Origin: a virus
Virus record (IMG/VR): IMGVR_UViG_3300026512_000060
Location: 1-23,463 of that record
Reading direction: 5' to 3' (one strand)
DNA: 23,463 nt
The notes beneath the pieces were generated by a model. The model was given only the letters and a program-made list of their open reading frames with translations. It ran no database searches and was not told the DNA's origin. A program made the translations under genes and the position numbers. Below are positions 1 to 8,736 of the stretch, in pieces (position 1 is the first letter of the stretch; each line of letters begins with the position of its first letter).

Positions 1-3000
1 TTAACTTTATCTAAACCAAGATATTTTATATATGTATCAAAGTCTTTTAAATTCTCTGGTTTTAATTCTGGCGGGGGTGTTATATAGTATTCTATATTTC
101 TGCCTTTTAATTTTGCTTTAAGAGTAGCTTCTTTTTTACTTACACTTTCAAATATATCATCTAGCTTATAAGCATCACCTTCAATAGAATATTCTAAATT
201 TAAAATATTATTTTTTGCTTCTGTAAGTAGCTGTTCTATTGAATTTTTCCTTTGTTTAAACTCTTCTGTAGCAATTTCTTGAACTTTCTTTTTCTCTACA
301 GTAGATTTTATACCCTTTGATTTTGTGGTTTTTACCTTTGTATTTTTAGCTTTATATTTTTTTGCTAAATCAGGATAATCTTTTAAAACTTTTTCAGGAA
401 CAGGCTTACCCTTTTTAAGAGCCTGCTCTACTCTAACTTTATGTAGGGGTTCTTGAGTATCTGATGTAGTTAATATAGGAGTATATTCTCCATTTTTATC
501 AATTACACCAAGATAATCCCCAGCTGTATTATCTAGCCATTTTGCTATTATCTTTGAGGTTATTTTTTTGCTTTCAGCCTTTGTGATTCCAAGTTCTTTA
601 TAATTATATTTTATATCATCTATCATTGTTTTGTATTCTTCAGATTCTGGAGAAAGGTATCTTAAATCTAACACTCTACCTCTTGACAAGTTTTTTACAC
701 CAACAGCCTTATTATAATCTGGATGTTCTTTTTCATTTTTAATAAAATTTTTTAAAAACTCATCTTTTGTCATTTGCCAAATTTCTTTTTGTTGCATAGA
801 TTTCGTATTATTTATATTTTTTGTTTTAATTGTAGTTTTTAGTTTTGTATTAACTTTTTTACTTGTCTTTTTTTCTTCTAGCTTAGCATATTCTCTTATT
901 GCATTATTCCATTCTTTTGCTGATATAGGTATTTTATGTCTATTAATTAGGGATTTTACAAGTATATTTGAATAAGAAGAAGTTACTATATCGTGTAATG
1001 TTTTTTCATCTGCACCTTTCAGTGCATATCCAAAATCGTGTGCAAACTTAATTGCACCTTCTTTAGAAGATAGACTTTTAACTACATTTGGATAGTTTAC
1101 TAATCCTTTAATATCATCATATACTTTATAATATTTATTGTTGCTTGTTTCTTTTTTTATACTTTTTTTGCCTAGCTCTTTTTCCTTTTCATTTATTTTA
1201 TCCAATAATTCTTGTTTATCCTTATGGTTTATTTTATCTAGTTCTTCTTTTATTTTTTTAAGCCTTTTTAACTTTCCGCTAGAAGTTTTTAGAGTATCTA
1301 TACCTTCAAACTTATTTTTTAAACTTACTATCTTTTTATCCTGACTAGATACCTTTACTTTTTCTAGCTCTTTTTTAAGAGAAGCTAATTTTTTATCTAT
1401 ATTACTTTTATTATGCTCTGAATAAATATCAGAAACTTCACCTTTTGTTCCTTGTAACTTATTTAGATTGGCTAGTTCCTTAAATTTTTTATCTGGATTA
1501 CTTTTCTTTAGTATAGATAGTAGCTGTTCTTCCTTTGATTTTTGTTCTATATTTTTAAATAAACTTTCCTGTTTATTTTTTTCATTTGTATTTTTAAACT
1601 TTATACTATTTATTTCAGCTCTTAGTTTACTTACCCTATCTTCTACATTACTTGTATATTTCTTTTGCTTATTTAATTCTCTTAATGTATTTACTTTATC
1701 TGGTTTAATTATCTCTTCAGAAAAGTTATCCTTACTATTTAAGGCTTTTACAACATCTGTTGACTTTATTTTAACGGGAAGATTGCTTTTATTTTTTATC
1801 CCTGTATAAGATGAAATTGATTTCACTTTGTTTAAATATTCACCTGTTATTAAATCTTTAAGGGCTTGAACTCTTACTTTGTCTTTTACAATTTTTGGAA
1901 GTGTATCTATTAAAGCTTTTGTTTTAATTAAAGAGCTATAAAAATCTTTTGGCTTTTTATTTTTTGCTATTGTTTTTATCTGTTCATTTACAAATGTTTC
2001 TACATCTTTTTTGTTTTTATAAAGTTTAAACTTTTCAAGGTATGTTTCTTTATACCTATTTATAAGATTATTTGTTTCATTTTTAATTTCAGTAATTACG
2101 GCGTCTATATTTTTATTTTTTTCCTTACCAAGTTTATCCCTTATTTCTAATGCTCGATTAAATACACTATCAATATTATCAATAGTTAGCTTTACTTTAG
2201 CATTTTTAGGGTTTTGATATATTGCAGCTTCAGCCATTTCTTTTGTATAGTTCTTTGGCTGAATATCTTTATAGTGCTTATCTAAAATATCTTTATCATT
2301 TATACCAACTGATTTTAATACTTTATAATATTTATCAAAGTTTTTATTTAATTTAGTACCAAATAACCCTTTATCAAAAGCTTCTTTTACATAAATACTT
2401 CGTGTTTGTTCTTTTTTAGTAACTGGATTTTCTAACCTTTTCTCGCCAAAATGTTTATGTAGGGCTTCAAATCTATAAGTAGGCTCTGATTTAGATGTAG
2501 GTTCTGATACAGGGACTAACCCTGTTTGCTTTTCAAATTGTTGCCCAATATCAGATACCCAATTTTCCATAAACTTATTTGTATTTGTTGTAAAATCCTT
2601 TTGATTACTTATTTCTTTCTCAAACTTTTCTTGTTTTTGTTTTGCTTTTTCTGATTTTATTTCGTCTATATAATCTTGTATTATCTTTTCTTGCTCTGCT
2701 CTATTTGGAGATTTATGTAAAAGACCTGTTAATCCACCAAATACACCCCCAAGTAATGCCTGCTGACCTATTTCTGTTGGACTAAGTTGTTGGTTACTAC
2801 CAAATTCAGAAGTAGCAGCTGCTGTTCCTAGAGTTGCTGACTGTAATATACTTTCTTTTAAAGTTTCTATTGCTCTATTGCTTCCTTTTGGTATTTGTTC
2901 AGCAGCTGGTTTTGCAATATCTATTATTTCTTTTGTTATTGCTTGCTCTTCTGGCTTCAATGCTTTAATTGCTCTAAATGGTGATGCCGTATATAGTAGC

Positions 3001-3722
3001 CCTGTTAATGCTCCACCTGCTATTGCTTTTGGAAGATTTCCACCCGTTTCATATTGAGATTCACCTTCTTTTGCTGCTTGTGTTTCCCAAGTAAGTCCAA
3101 AGCTTCCTATTTGTTTTTGTAAGTTTTTAAATGCTGTTTCTTTTGCTACATCTTCCGCTGTTTTTTCCAGTATACTTTTTTCTACTAAACCTTTTAAGGC
3201 TTTTCTACCTAAAAGTTTTGTTACTGCTTTAGGGACTATTAAGGGTGCAGCTGCTCCACCTGTTACTGCTGTTAGTCCTGTTTCAACACCAAACTCACCT
3301 AAACCACCAGCCATTCTTGCAAGGTTATGAGCAAAATCAGTTACGTTTTTTGATTCAAAAATATTACCACTATAATCAGGATTAGAATATTCTTCAGCTT
3401 GTTGCCTAAACTTTTCAGACCTTTGTTTATACATTTCACTTCCAGTTACATTCCCAACAAGTGCATCTAACAAAGCTAAGGTTTCATTAGCACCACCCAT
3501 AAAAGCAGAAGTTGTTTCTTTAATTAAACTTGGTTTACTTTCTTTGTATACAATAGCGTGTGCTAAATCATTTATATCTGTTCCTTCATTTATAAGCTTT
3601 TGAACCTTATCAAATTTATCTGGATTTCTATCTACATACTCCTGTATAATTTGCTCTGGTTTATAACCTTGCTTTTCTAATTCTGATACTCTTTGTTTAT
3701 AAGCATCATACTTTACACTCAT
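1..3722 (-). CDS. Very large lysine-rich virion/polyvalent-type protein, C-terminus off window
   Basis: The frame is open from an ATG at 3722 to the window edge, at least 1,240 codons with no stop, so the 3' end is missing. A GAGG lies about 11 nt upstream. Residues about 136-162, 231-245 and 321-335 are Gly/Ala-rich hydrophobic segments that could cross or insert into a membrane. From about residue 550 on it is mostly Lys/Glu/Asn-rich predicted helix and coiled coil. Near residues 980-990 there is WQMTKDEFL, and near 1089-1119 an H-x3-V-x2-AL-x-KGKPVP-x2-VL-x-DYPDL pattern, which resembles a motif I know from phage polyvalent proteins. It is the most distal gene seen in the structural operon, where podoviruses place internal (ejected) virion proteins. 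That role is inferred. No catalytic motif was recognised in the visible part. Confidence 0.85.
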   Translation of the reverse strand, partial: MSVKYDAYKQRVSELEKQGYKPEQIIQEYVDRNPDKFDKVQKLINEGTDINDLAHAIVYKESKPSLIKETTSAFMGGANETLALLDALVGNVTGSEMYKQRSEKFRQQAEEYSNPDYSGNIFESKNVTDFAHNLARMAGGLGEFGVETGLTAVTGGAAAPLIVPKAVTKLLGRKALKGLVEKSILEKTAEDVAKETAFKNLQKQIGSFGLTWETQAAKEGESQYETGGNLPKAIAGGALTGLLYTASPFRAIKALKPEEQAITKEIIDIAKPAAEQIPKGSNRAIETLKESILQSATLGTAAATSEFGSNQQLSPTEIGQQALLGGVFGGLTGLLHKSPNRAEQEKIIQDYIDEIKSEKAKQKQEKFEKEISNQKDFTTNTNKFMENWVSDIGQQFEKQTGLVPVSEPTSKSEPTYRFEALHKHFGEKRLENPVTKKEQTRSIYVKEAFDKGLFGTKLNKNFDKYYKVLKSVGINDKDILDKHYKDIQPKNYTKEMAEAAIYQNPKNAKVKLTIDNIDSVFNRALEIRDKLGKEKNKNIDAVITEIKNETNNLINRYKETYLEKFKLYKNKKDVETFVNEQIKTIAKNKKPKDFYSSLIKTKALIDTLPKIVKDKVRVQALKDLITGEYLNKVKSISSYTGIKNKSNLPVKIKSTDVVKALNSKDNFSEEIIKPDKVNTLRELNKQKKYTSNVEDRVSKLRAEINSIKFKNTNEKNKQESLFKNIEQKSKEEQLLSILKKSNPDKKFKELANLNKLQGTKGEVSDIYSEHNKSNIDKKLASLKKELEKVKVSSQDKKIVSLKNKFEGIDTLKTSSGKLKRLKKIKEELDKINHKDKQELLDKINEKEKELGKKSIKKETSNNKYYKVYDDIKGLVNYPNVVKSLSSKEGAIKFAHDFGYALKGADEKTLHDIVTSSYSNILVKSLINRHKIPISAKEWNNAIREYAKLEEKKTSKKVNTKLKTTIKTKNINNTKSMQQKEIWQMTKDEFLKNFIKNEKEHPDYNKAVGVKNLSRGRVLDLRYLSPESEEYKTMIDDIKYNYKELGITKAESKKITSKIIAKWLDNTAGDYLGVIDKNGEYTPILTTSDTQEPLHKVRVEQALKKGKPVPEKVLKDYPDLAKKYKAKNTKVKTTKSKGIKSTVEKKKVQEIATEEFKQRKNSIEQLLTEAKNNILNLEYSIEGDAYKLDDIFESVSKKEATLKAKLKGRNIEYYITPPPELKPENLKDFDTYIKYLGLDKV
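1812..1825. repeat. TGAAATYRATTTCA palindrome inside the giant distal gene
   Basis: Core TGAAATTGATTTCA within coding sequence (reads KSIS). A C follows on one side but the matching G is missing on the other. Confidence 0.7.
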
Positions 3723-3735
3723 TTATACATATACC

Positions 3736-4677
3736 TCATAATTTATCATTTATACTTTTTAATTTATCTTCTTTAGGTCTTTGCTGTAATTTTTGATTTT
3801 TAGTTAATAATGATATTGCCTTTTTATCATTAGAAATAAAAGCATCTGGAATTATTGATTGTGCAATCCCTAAAATCATTTCAGGGCTTGTTCCAGTAGG
3901 ACTATTACTTAATGATTTTATAATAGAAGATGCAAGATTTACCCTATCTTTATAAGACAATGTATTATTGTTATTACTTTCTTTAGAACTTCCATAAGCA
4001 AGATTATAAGCATAAGGTGAAATTGATTTCAATAATCCTTCAAATGCTTTGTTATATGCTTCATTGTTACGTGCAGTTCCTTGCATATAAGATTTTTGTA
4101 AATTAGTATACGCTTCTAAATCTGCCATATATTTATTGTATCTTAATATTTTATCAACTAAATTTGTTGCTCCTGTTAAGTCAAGTGTTGGTTTACTTAT
4201 ATTAGGTTCATATAAATCATCTTTATTATAAAGATTATATTTATAAATAAGGTTATCAATTAAATCATTAAACTGCTGGTTTCTTTTCTCTGCAAGTATA
4301 ACTTCTTTACTTGCTTTTCTTATAGGTATACCATTTATATACCCAGCTATACTAGTACTTTTTGTACTATTTACCTTTGTAGTCTTTTTACCAAAATTTA
4401 ATTTCTTTTTTTTCTTTTCTTTTTCCTTAATCTTATTATAAATTTGTTCAGTTACTGTTATACCCTTTGTTTTAGGATTATAAATTGCACCTGTATTATA
4501 TACCCATTTACCATTATTTTTTTGTGGATTTTTTGTTACTGCTTTTAAACCTGATGAAAAATAATTGCCTAAATTTGTAGCTCCAATATTCATATTTGAA
4601 GTTATAGCTGAATTTATAGGGTTTCCAAACCTATCTAAATTCTTTTTTCTTTGGTTTAGTAAAAAATCAACTAGCAT
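3736..4677 (-). CDS. Uncharacterised 313-aa protein of the virion gene cluster
   Basis: A longer frame begins at a TTG at 4689, but that TTG sits on the ribosome binding site. The better start is the ATG at 4677, five bases after GGAGG (4683-4687), giving MLVDFLLNQRKK. The protein is Asn/Lys-rich, with a strongly basic run of lysines near residues 85-105 and helical segments in the second half. No signal peptide or membrane span is evident and I do not recognise a family. It lies between a coiled-coil protein and the giant distal protein, so an internal or ejected virion protein is a reasonable guess from position only. It carries one copy of the dispersed TGAAATYRATTTCA palindrome (4018-4031). 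Confidence 0.85.
   Translation of the reverse strand: MLVDFLLNQRKKNLDRFGNPINSAITSNMNIGATNLGNYFSSGLKAVTKNPQKNNGKWVYNTGAIYNPKTKGITVTEQIYNKIKEKEKKKKKLNFGKKTTKVNSTKSTSIAGYINGIPIRKASKEVILAEKRNQQFNDLIDNLIYKYNLYNKDDLYEPNISKPTLDLTGATNLVDKILRYNKYMADLEAYTNLQKSYMQGTARNNEAYNKAFEGLLKSISPYAYNLAYGSSKESNNNNTLSYKDRVNLASSIIKSLSNSPTGTSPEMILGIAQSIIPDAFISNDKKAISLLTKNQKLQQRPKEDKLKSINDKL
4017..4032. repeat. TGAAATYRATTTCA palindrome inside the 313-aa gene
   Basis: Core TGAAATTGATTTCA at 4018-4031 within coding sequence (reads KSIS). The outermost bases are not symmetrical here. Confidence 0.7.
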
Positions 4678-4689
4678 AAAATCCTCCAA

Positions 4690-5967
4690 TTATTTTTTGT
4701 TTGAAATATATATATTAGTATTTTCAGATACATTCCTTGTAGTAGCTATACTATCATTATGACTTTCATTAAATGTATTTCTTGCAGATATAGACGCACT
4801 AACATTAAGAGCATTTAGAGCACCTGCCAAAATGGTAGCAGATAAACTCGCACCTTCTTTTACTGATTCTAATTTAAGTTTAGTTTTATCACCTATATAT
4901 TTGTCTAAAAAGTTTGCCTTATGTAGCTCTATTTGTAGATTACCCATTGCCATTTGAAGTTCTGTATTTCCTATATCTAGCATTATTTTTTCTATATCTA
5001 AAATATTTTTAGATATTTCAGATATAATTTTTATATATGTATCAACTGCTTTATATTTCATATCCATAATAGTTGTTTGAAACTTTAAAAACTCTTCCAT
5101 TAAATATGCCTGTAGTTTTATTTCTTCAAAAGAAATTTTTAGCCGTTCAATTGCTCTTTCAAATTGTTCGTGGTCTAAATCTTTTAATAATTCAATACCT
5201 TTTATCCCATAAGCAACTAGTTCTTTTACAAAAGTTGCTGCTTGTTCATTTACTTCTCTTTGTGTTTTTAATCTCTCTTCAGAAATTTTATAAGTTATAT
5301 TTTGTCTTAATTCAGTAACATAACTTGATGGCAAATCAAATCCACTTTTAAATATATCATCCTGTAAATCTTGTAACTCTTTCTGATACATATTATCAAA
5401 TTCACGCTTAATATCCTTTAAAAGATTTTTAATATACACTTCAACTAAATCTCCATTACTATTAGAAGAAATTTGTATATCAAGTTTTCCACTTATTAAC
5501 TTAGAAGCAAGCTTTTTTATATCATCTATATTACTATCATTTAAGCTAAATTTAGATATGGCATCATTAAAATCTTTATAACTATTTGCCATAAGTTCTT
5601 TCATTTGTTGCTTTATACTATTATACTGTTCAGTTGTATCCTTATCTAAATTATCTATAAATTCTTGATATTGTTGTAACTTTGTTTGTAACATACTTAA
5701 ATTATCTATTAGCTTATTTAAATTCTGCTCTATTTGTGTTCCATATTGTTCCTGAAAGTTAGGTATCTCTACCTTATCTAAATTCTGACCAAGTCGCCCG
5801 GGGTCAAATAATAATAATCTGTTAATTTGTTCAGTAGCATTTTGTTTATATGTATCTATTAAGACATTTAATTTAGTAAAGTTCTCGTCTACTTTACTAG
5901 GTGCACCAAAATCTTTCGTACCAGTAAATCCATGATCAAAATAACTACTACCTATTATGTCTTCCAT
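4690..5967 (-). CDS. Long coiled-coil virion protein (425 aa), possible ejection/internal protein
   Basis: The ATG at 5967 follows AGAGG, which is part of the last codons of the preceding gene, so the two are translationally linked. Residues 1-60 hold a short Gly/Phe-rich head (GSSYFDHGFTG); residues about 60-370 are almost entirely predicted amphipathic helix rich in Leu, Lys, Gln and Glu with no cysteine. Near 370-400 there is an Ala/Ser/Leu-rich stretch (ASLSATILAGALNALNVSAS) that could insert in a membrane, then a polar Asn/Ser tail. Such a layout fits podoviral internal or ejection proteins, which are released into the cell envelope with the DNA. No homologous family is recognised, so this is inference from composition and position. 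Confidence 0.88.
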   Translation of the reverse strand: MEDIIGSSYFDHGFTGTKDFGAPSKVDENFTKLNVLIDTYKQNATEQINRLLLFDPGRLGQNLDKVEIPNFQEQYGTQIEQNLNKLIDNLSMLQTKLQQYQEFIDNLDKDTTEQYNSIKQQMKELMANSYKDFNDAISKFSLNDSNIDDIKKLASKLISGKLDIQISSNSNGDLVEVYIKNLLKDIKREFDNMYQKELQDLQDDIFKSGFDLPSSYVTELRQNITYKISEERLKTQREVNEQAATFVKELVAYGIKGIELLKDLDHEQFERAIERLKISFEEIKLQAYLMEEFLKFQTTIMDMKYKAVDTYIKIISEISKNILDIEKIMLDIGNTELQMAMGNLQIELHKANFLDKYIGDKTKLKLESVKEGASLSATILAGALNALNVSASISARNTFNESHNDSIATTRNVSENTNIYISNKK

Positions 5968-8400
5968 TTAATTTAACCTCTCTGATAATGTGTCTAAAAC
6001 TCTAATTGGTTTCCAATTATTACTTCCAAGCATAAAATATCTATAAATATTTGTAGCTTCACCATTAAAACTATCAGGATATAACTTTGTAGTTCTAAAA
6101 ATAACTTTATTTTTATTTTGAGTATCTTCTTTATAATTATTTGGTACTACTGCTATTAATTTAAAAGGATTATTTTCATCTTCTAGTACACCAACTGAAT
6201 TTAAATTCAAAACATAAATATTATAAGATGTAATTAAATCAGGTTCATCAGCAAATTTATGGATATAGTCCCAATCTATTTCTATTTCTATACCTCCATT
6301 TGGTTTATCTAATTTTTCATCATTTACTTTAAATTTTAAAACATCAGAGTTGTAAAATGGATTAGATGCTTGTATATAAAACCAATGAACATCGCCAGCA
6401 TTTCTATTCATTTCCCCACCTGTTCCTTCCAATACTTTAAATTTAGCCACAGGTTTATCTTTCAATGGGTGATATTCCTGTTCAAGGTATACATCTTCCT
6501 TTTGGTCTTGGCTATCCTCCTTGTGATATAATTTATACCCTAAAACATATTTTTTCAACTCATCTTTAGTTTCATCACAACCATTTGCTTTTATTACTAT
6601 ATATGAATAAAGAAGCAGTGCTTCAAATCTATCTTTATATACAGTGTTAGATAAATCATAGTATTCTATAAATGGAGTATCTCTAAAAATAAAATCACAG
6701 ACACCATAAGCAAGTTGCATACATAAAAAAATATAATTTCCTATGTTTTTAAAGTAACTTTCATATATATAATCACCATTTATTATTTTCATATATTTAT
6801 TTAGCCTTCCACCACACCACGCAAAAGTTCCTCTTGCAATTTCAATTTCTTTCCCATCTATATTTAAATAAGTTGCATATTCTGTATGCGAAAATGATTT
6901 TACAGAACCAGCCCAAGTACTTGATTCAAAGTCTTCCATTGTTGGAACAGAATATTTCTTAACATCTGGATTACTTTCTGGGTCTGTAAAGCACCCACTA
7001 TCATTGCAACATAGTCCTGAACCAAGAAATGGAAAATATCCTTTTGAGCAATCCATACAATGAGCTTCTGGATTGGCTAATGATTCTGAATTATTATCTT
7101 CAGTAGTATATATTATCGCATAATATTTAGGATTATTTGTTTTCTTAATATTTTTAGGCAAGAAGATATCCCAATAATAAGGATTTATTGTGTTTTCTTC
7201 AGTTACTAATTTGTTTCTTGTTTCACTTACACTGTAATAAACTGAAGGAGCATTACCCCCAAGACATCCAAAAAAGTCTGTTGGTGTTAATCCGTGATGC
7301 CTACATACAGCTTCTGACCATTCACAATCTGTAAAGAAATCATTTCCAATATAATTATGTGTATAATATCCTTTCTTTAAAAGTCTATTACCTAACATAA
7401 TTCTATAAGTAGTTTCATCTTTTGATTTTCTTTCGTGATTCCAAGTTTCACCTCTATAAGATTCTTGATGTAATGTTTCAGTTTTTAAAAAAGGAATAAC
7501 ATATTCATAAGAAACTGTATCCCAAAAAGCCTTTGGATTTTCATTTGGACATTTGGAATTTAATCCTTGTAACCATTCTTCTATAAAATTAAGGCTACAA
7601 GAATTTGAAGTAGTAAATGAATGTCCAAATCTCCAAGCACAACCTCCATCATTTGGACTATAAACAGTCCACCCTTCTGTTTTACTCATATTTTTACAAC
7701 TTGCTAAATTAAAATCATCACAAAGTCTATAGCTACAATTAGAGCCATAACTTGAAGTATAATGACCACATTCAGGGCTGTGTATTACAGCAGGATTATT
7801 CCAAGAATTACATTTTGTATTCACAGAATACTGGTCATATATTTTTCTTTTTTTATATTGTATAAAATTATAACTAGAGCCTATTTCAGGGTCTGGGAAT
7901 TCAGTTTCTTCAGTATCAAAATAAGTAAAATAAAGCATACCTGTAGGTTTAAAATAGCCTTTTTCAAAAGACACTATTTCTTTTTCTATTGGTAATCCAA
8001 AGTTACCATTAAAAGTAAAAGGGGTTATTTGAAAAAAATGTCTATCTTTATAGATATTTAAATCTATAATATTGTTATGGATAACTGGAACTATTTTATC
8101 ATAAAATTCATTATATTTAAAAATAGGTGTAGTTATTAAGGATAGCAATCCATATAATATATCTTTTTTCTTTTCTTCTTTTACTGCTATTGCTTTTGGT
8201 TCATAACTATAAAAGGCTTTGCCTACCCCATTTGTTCTTTTTAAATAGATTACATAATCTTCATATCTAAAAGTATATTGAAAATCTCTATCTTTATTTA
8301 AATATACTAGATAATCATACTTTTTTTCAGCCAGCCGTTTTAATATTGGATTATCATAAAAGTAACTATGAGATAGTTTGTTGCTCCAAAGCCTATACAT
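5968..8400 (-). CDS. Cys-rich 810-aa tail/receptor-region protein
   Basis: The ATG at 8400 overlaps the stop of the preceding gene by 8 nt; no strong ribosome binding site is seen, so translation probably depends on coupling. Residues 1-190 contain no cysteine. Residues 197-470 contain 16, including a C-x2-C at 448-451 and a CC at 464-465, and four more follow. The C-terminal 150 residues read as a beta-rich, fibronectin-like segment (SYNIYVLNLNS...IAVVPNN) ending in NIYRYFMLGSNNWKPI. This pattern suggests a metal-bound or disulfide-rich insertion in a tail appendage or receptor-contact protein, exposed outside the cell. I do not recognise the family. Position beside the hub pieces supports a tail location. 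Confidence 0.88.
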   Translation of the reverse strand: MYRLWSNKLSHSYFYDNPILKRLAEKKYDYLVYLNKDRDFQYTFRYEDYVIYLKRTNGVGKAFYSYEPKAIAVKEEKKKDILYGLLSLITTPIFKYNEFYDKIVPVIHNNIIDLNIYKDRHFFQITPFTFNGNFGLPIEKEIVSFEKGYFKPTGMLYFTYFDTEETEFPDPEIGSSYNFIQYKKRKIYDQYSVNTKCNSWNNPAVIHSPECGHYTSSYGSNCSYRLCDDFNLASCKNMSKTEGWTVYSPNDGGCAWRFGHSFTTSNSCSLNFIEEWLQGLNSKCPNENPKAFWDTVSYEYVIPFLKTETLHQESYRGETWNHERKSKDETTYRIMLGNRLLKKGYYTHNYIGNDFFTDCEWSEAVCRHHGLTPTDFFGCLGGNAPSVYYSVSETRNKLVTEENTINPYYWDIFLPKNIKKTNNPKYYAIIYTTEDNNSESLANPEAHCMDCSKGYFPFLGSGLCCNDSGCFTDPESNPDVKKYSVPTMEDFESSTWAGSVKSFSHTEYATYLNIDGKEIEIARGTFAWCGGRLNKYMKIINGDYIYESYFKNIGNYIFLCMQLAYGVCDFIFRDTPFIEYYDLSNTVYKDRFEALLLYSYIVIKANGCDETKDELKKYVLGYKLYHKEDSQDQKEDVYLEQEYHPLKDKPVAKFKVLEGTGGEMNRNAGDVHWFYIQASNPFYNSDVLKFKVNDEKLDKPNGGIEIEIDWDYIHKFADEPDLITSYNIYVLNLNSVGVLEDENNPFKLIAVVPNNYKEDTQNKNKVIFRTTKLYPDSFNGEATNIYRYFMLGSNNWKPIRVLDTLSERLN

Positions 8401-8734
8401 TTTTCTTTGGATATATTATATTTAGTTTTATTTCAGATAATTTTGAGTTATAAGGTAGATTTAAACAAACCATTAAATATCTTGTTTTTAACCCCTTTGG
8501 TAAATTCAGCTTTCTATAACTAGTTTCTGCTGAAAAAAAATCGCCATTTATTGATTTTAAAGTTACTTGGTATTTATCTGTATTATTTTGTGTTAATAAA
8601 TTTAAATATAAATCTGCCAATCTTATCTTTTTACCAAAATCAAGAAATCCTGTTCTTATTGTAGCCGAAGAAAAATCTTCAGTATACTCACTAAATCCTT
8701 TTGTTTTTAGATTAAATACTATTTTTTTACTCAT
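8393..8734 (-). CDS. Hub/stabilisation-type C-terminal domain as a separate 113-aa protein
   Basis: The ATG at 8734 follows TGAGGG, which lies in the last codons of the upstream gene. The sequence is beta-rich: FLDFGKKIRLADLYLNLL, then LNLPKGLKTRYLMVCL and LSEIKLNIIYPKK. The order (a Gly-containing strand, basic-residue strand, G-L-K-x-R-Y then a final hydrophobic strand) resembles the last domain of podoviral head-to-tail stabilisation or hub proteins, where it usually ends a much longer chain. Here it stands alone, overlapping the following 810-aa gene. I infer it completes a hub whose N-terminal part is at 11432-12043. The resemblance is from memory of the family pattern and is not proven. 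Confidence 0.85.
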   Translation of the reverse strand: MSKKIVFNLKTKGFSEYTEDFSSATIRTGFLDFGKKIRLADLYLNLLTQNNTDKYQVTLKSINGDFFSAETSYRKLNLPKGLKTRYLMVCLNLPYNSKLSEIKLNIIYPKKNV

Positions 8735-8736
8735 AA

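Noticed and set aside
1138-1809. Phe/Ser/Leu-rich plus-strand frames
   Set aside because: They are the reverse of the Lys/Glu-rich giant minus-strand gene and have no ribosome binding sites; such shadows are expected in this composition.
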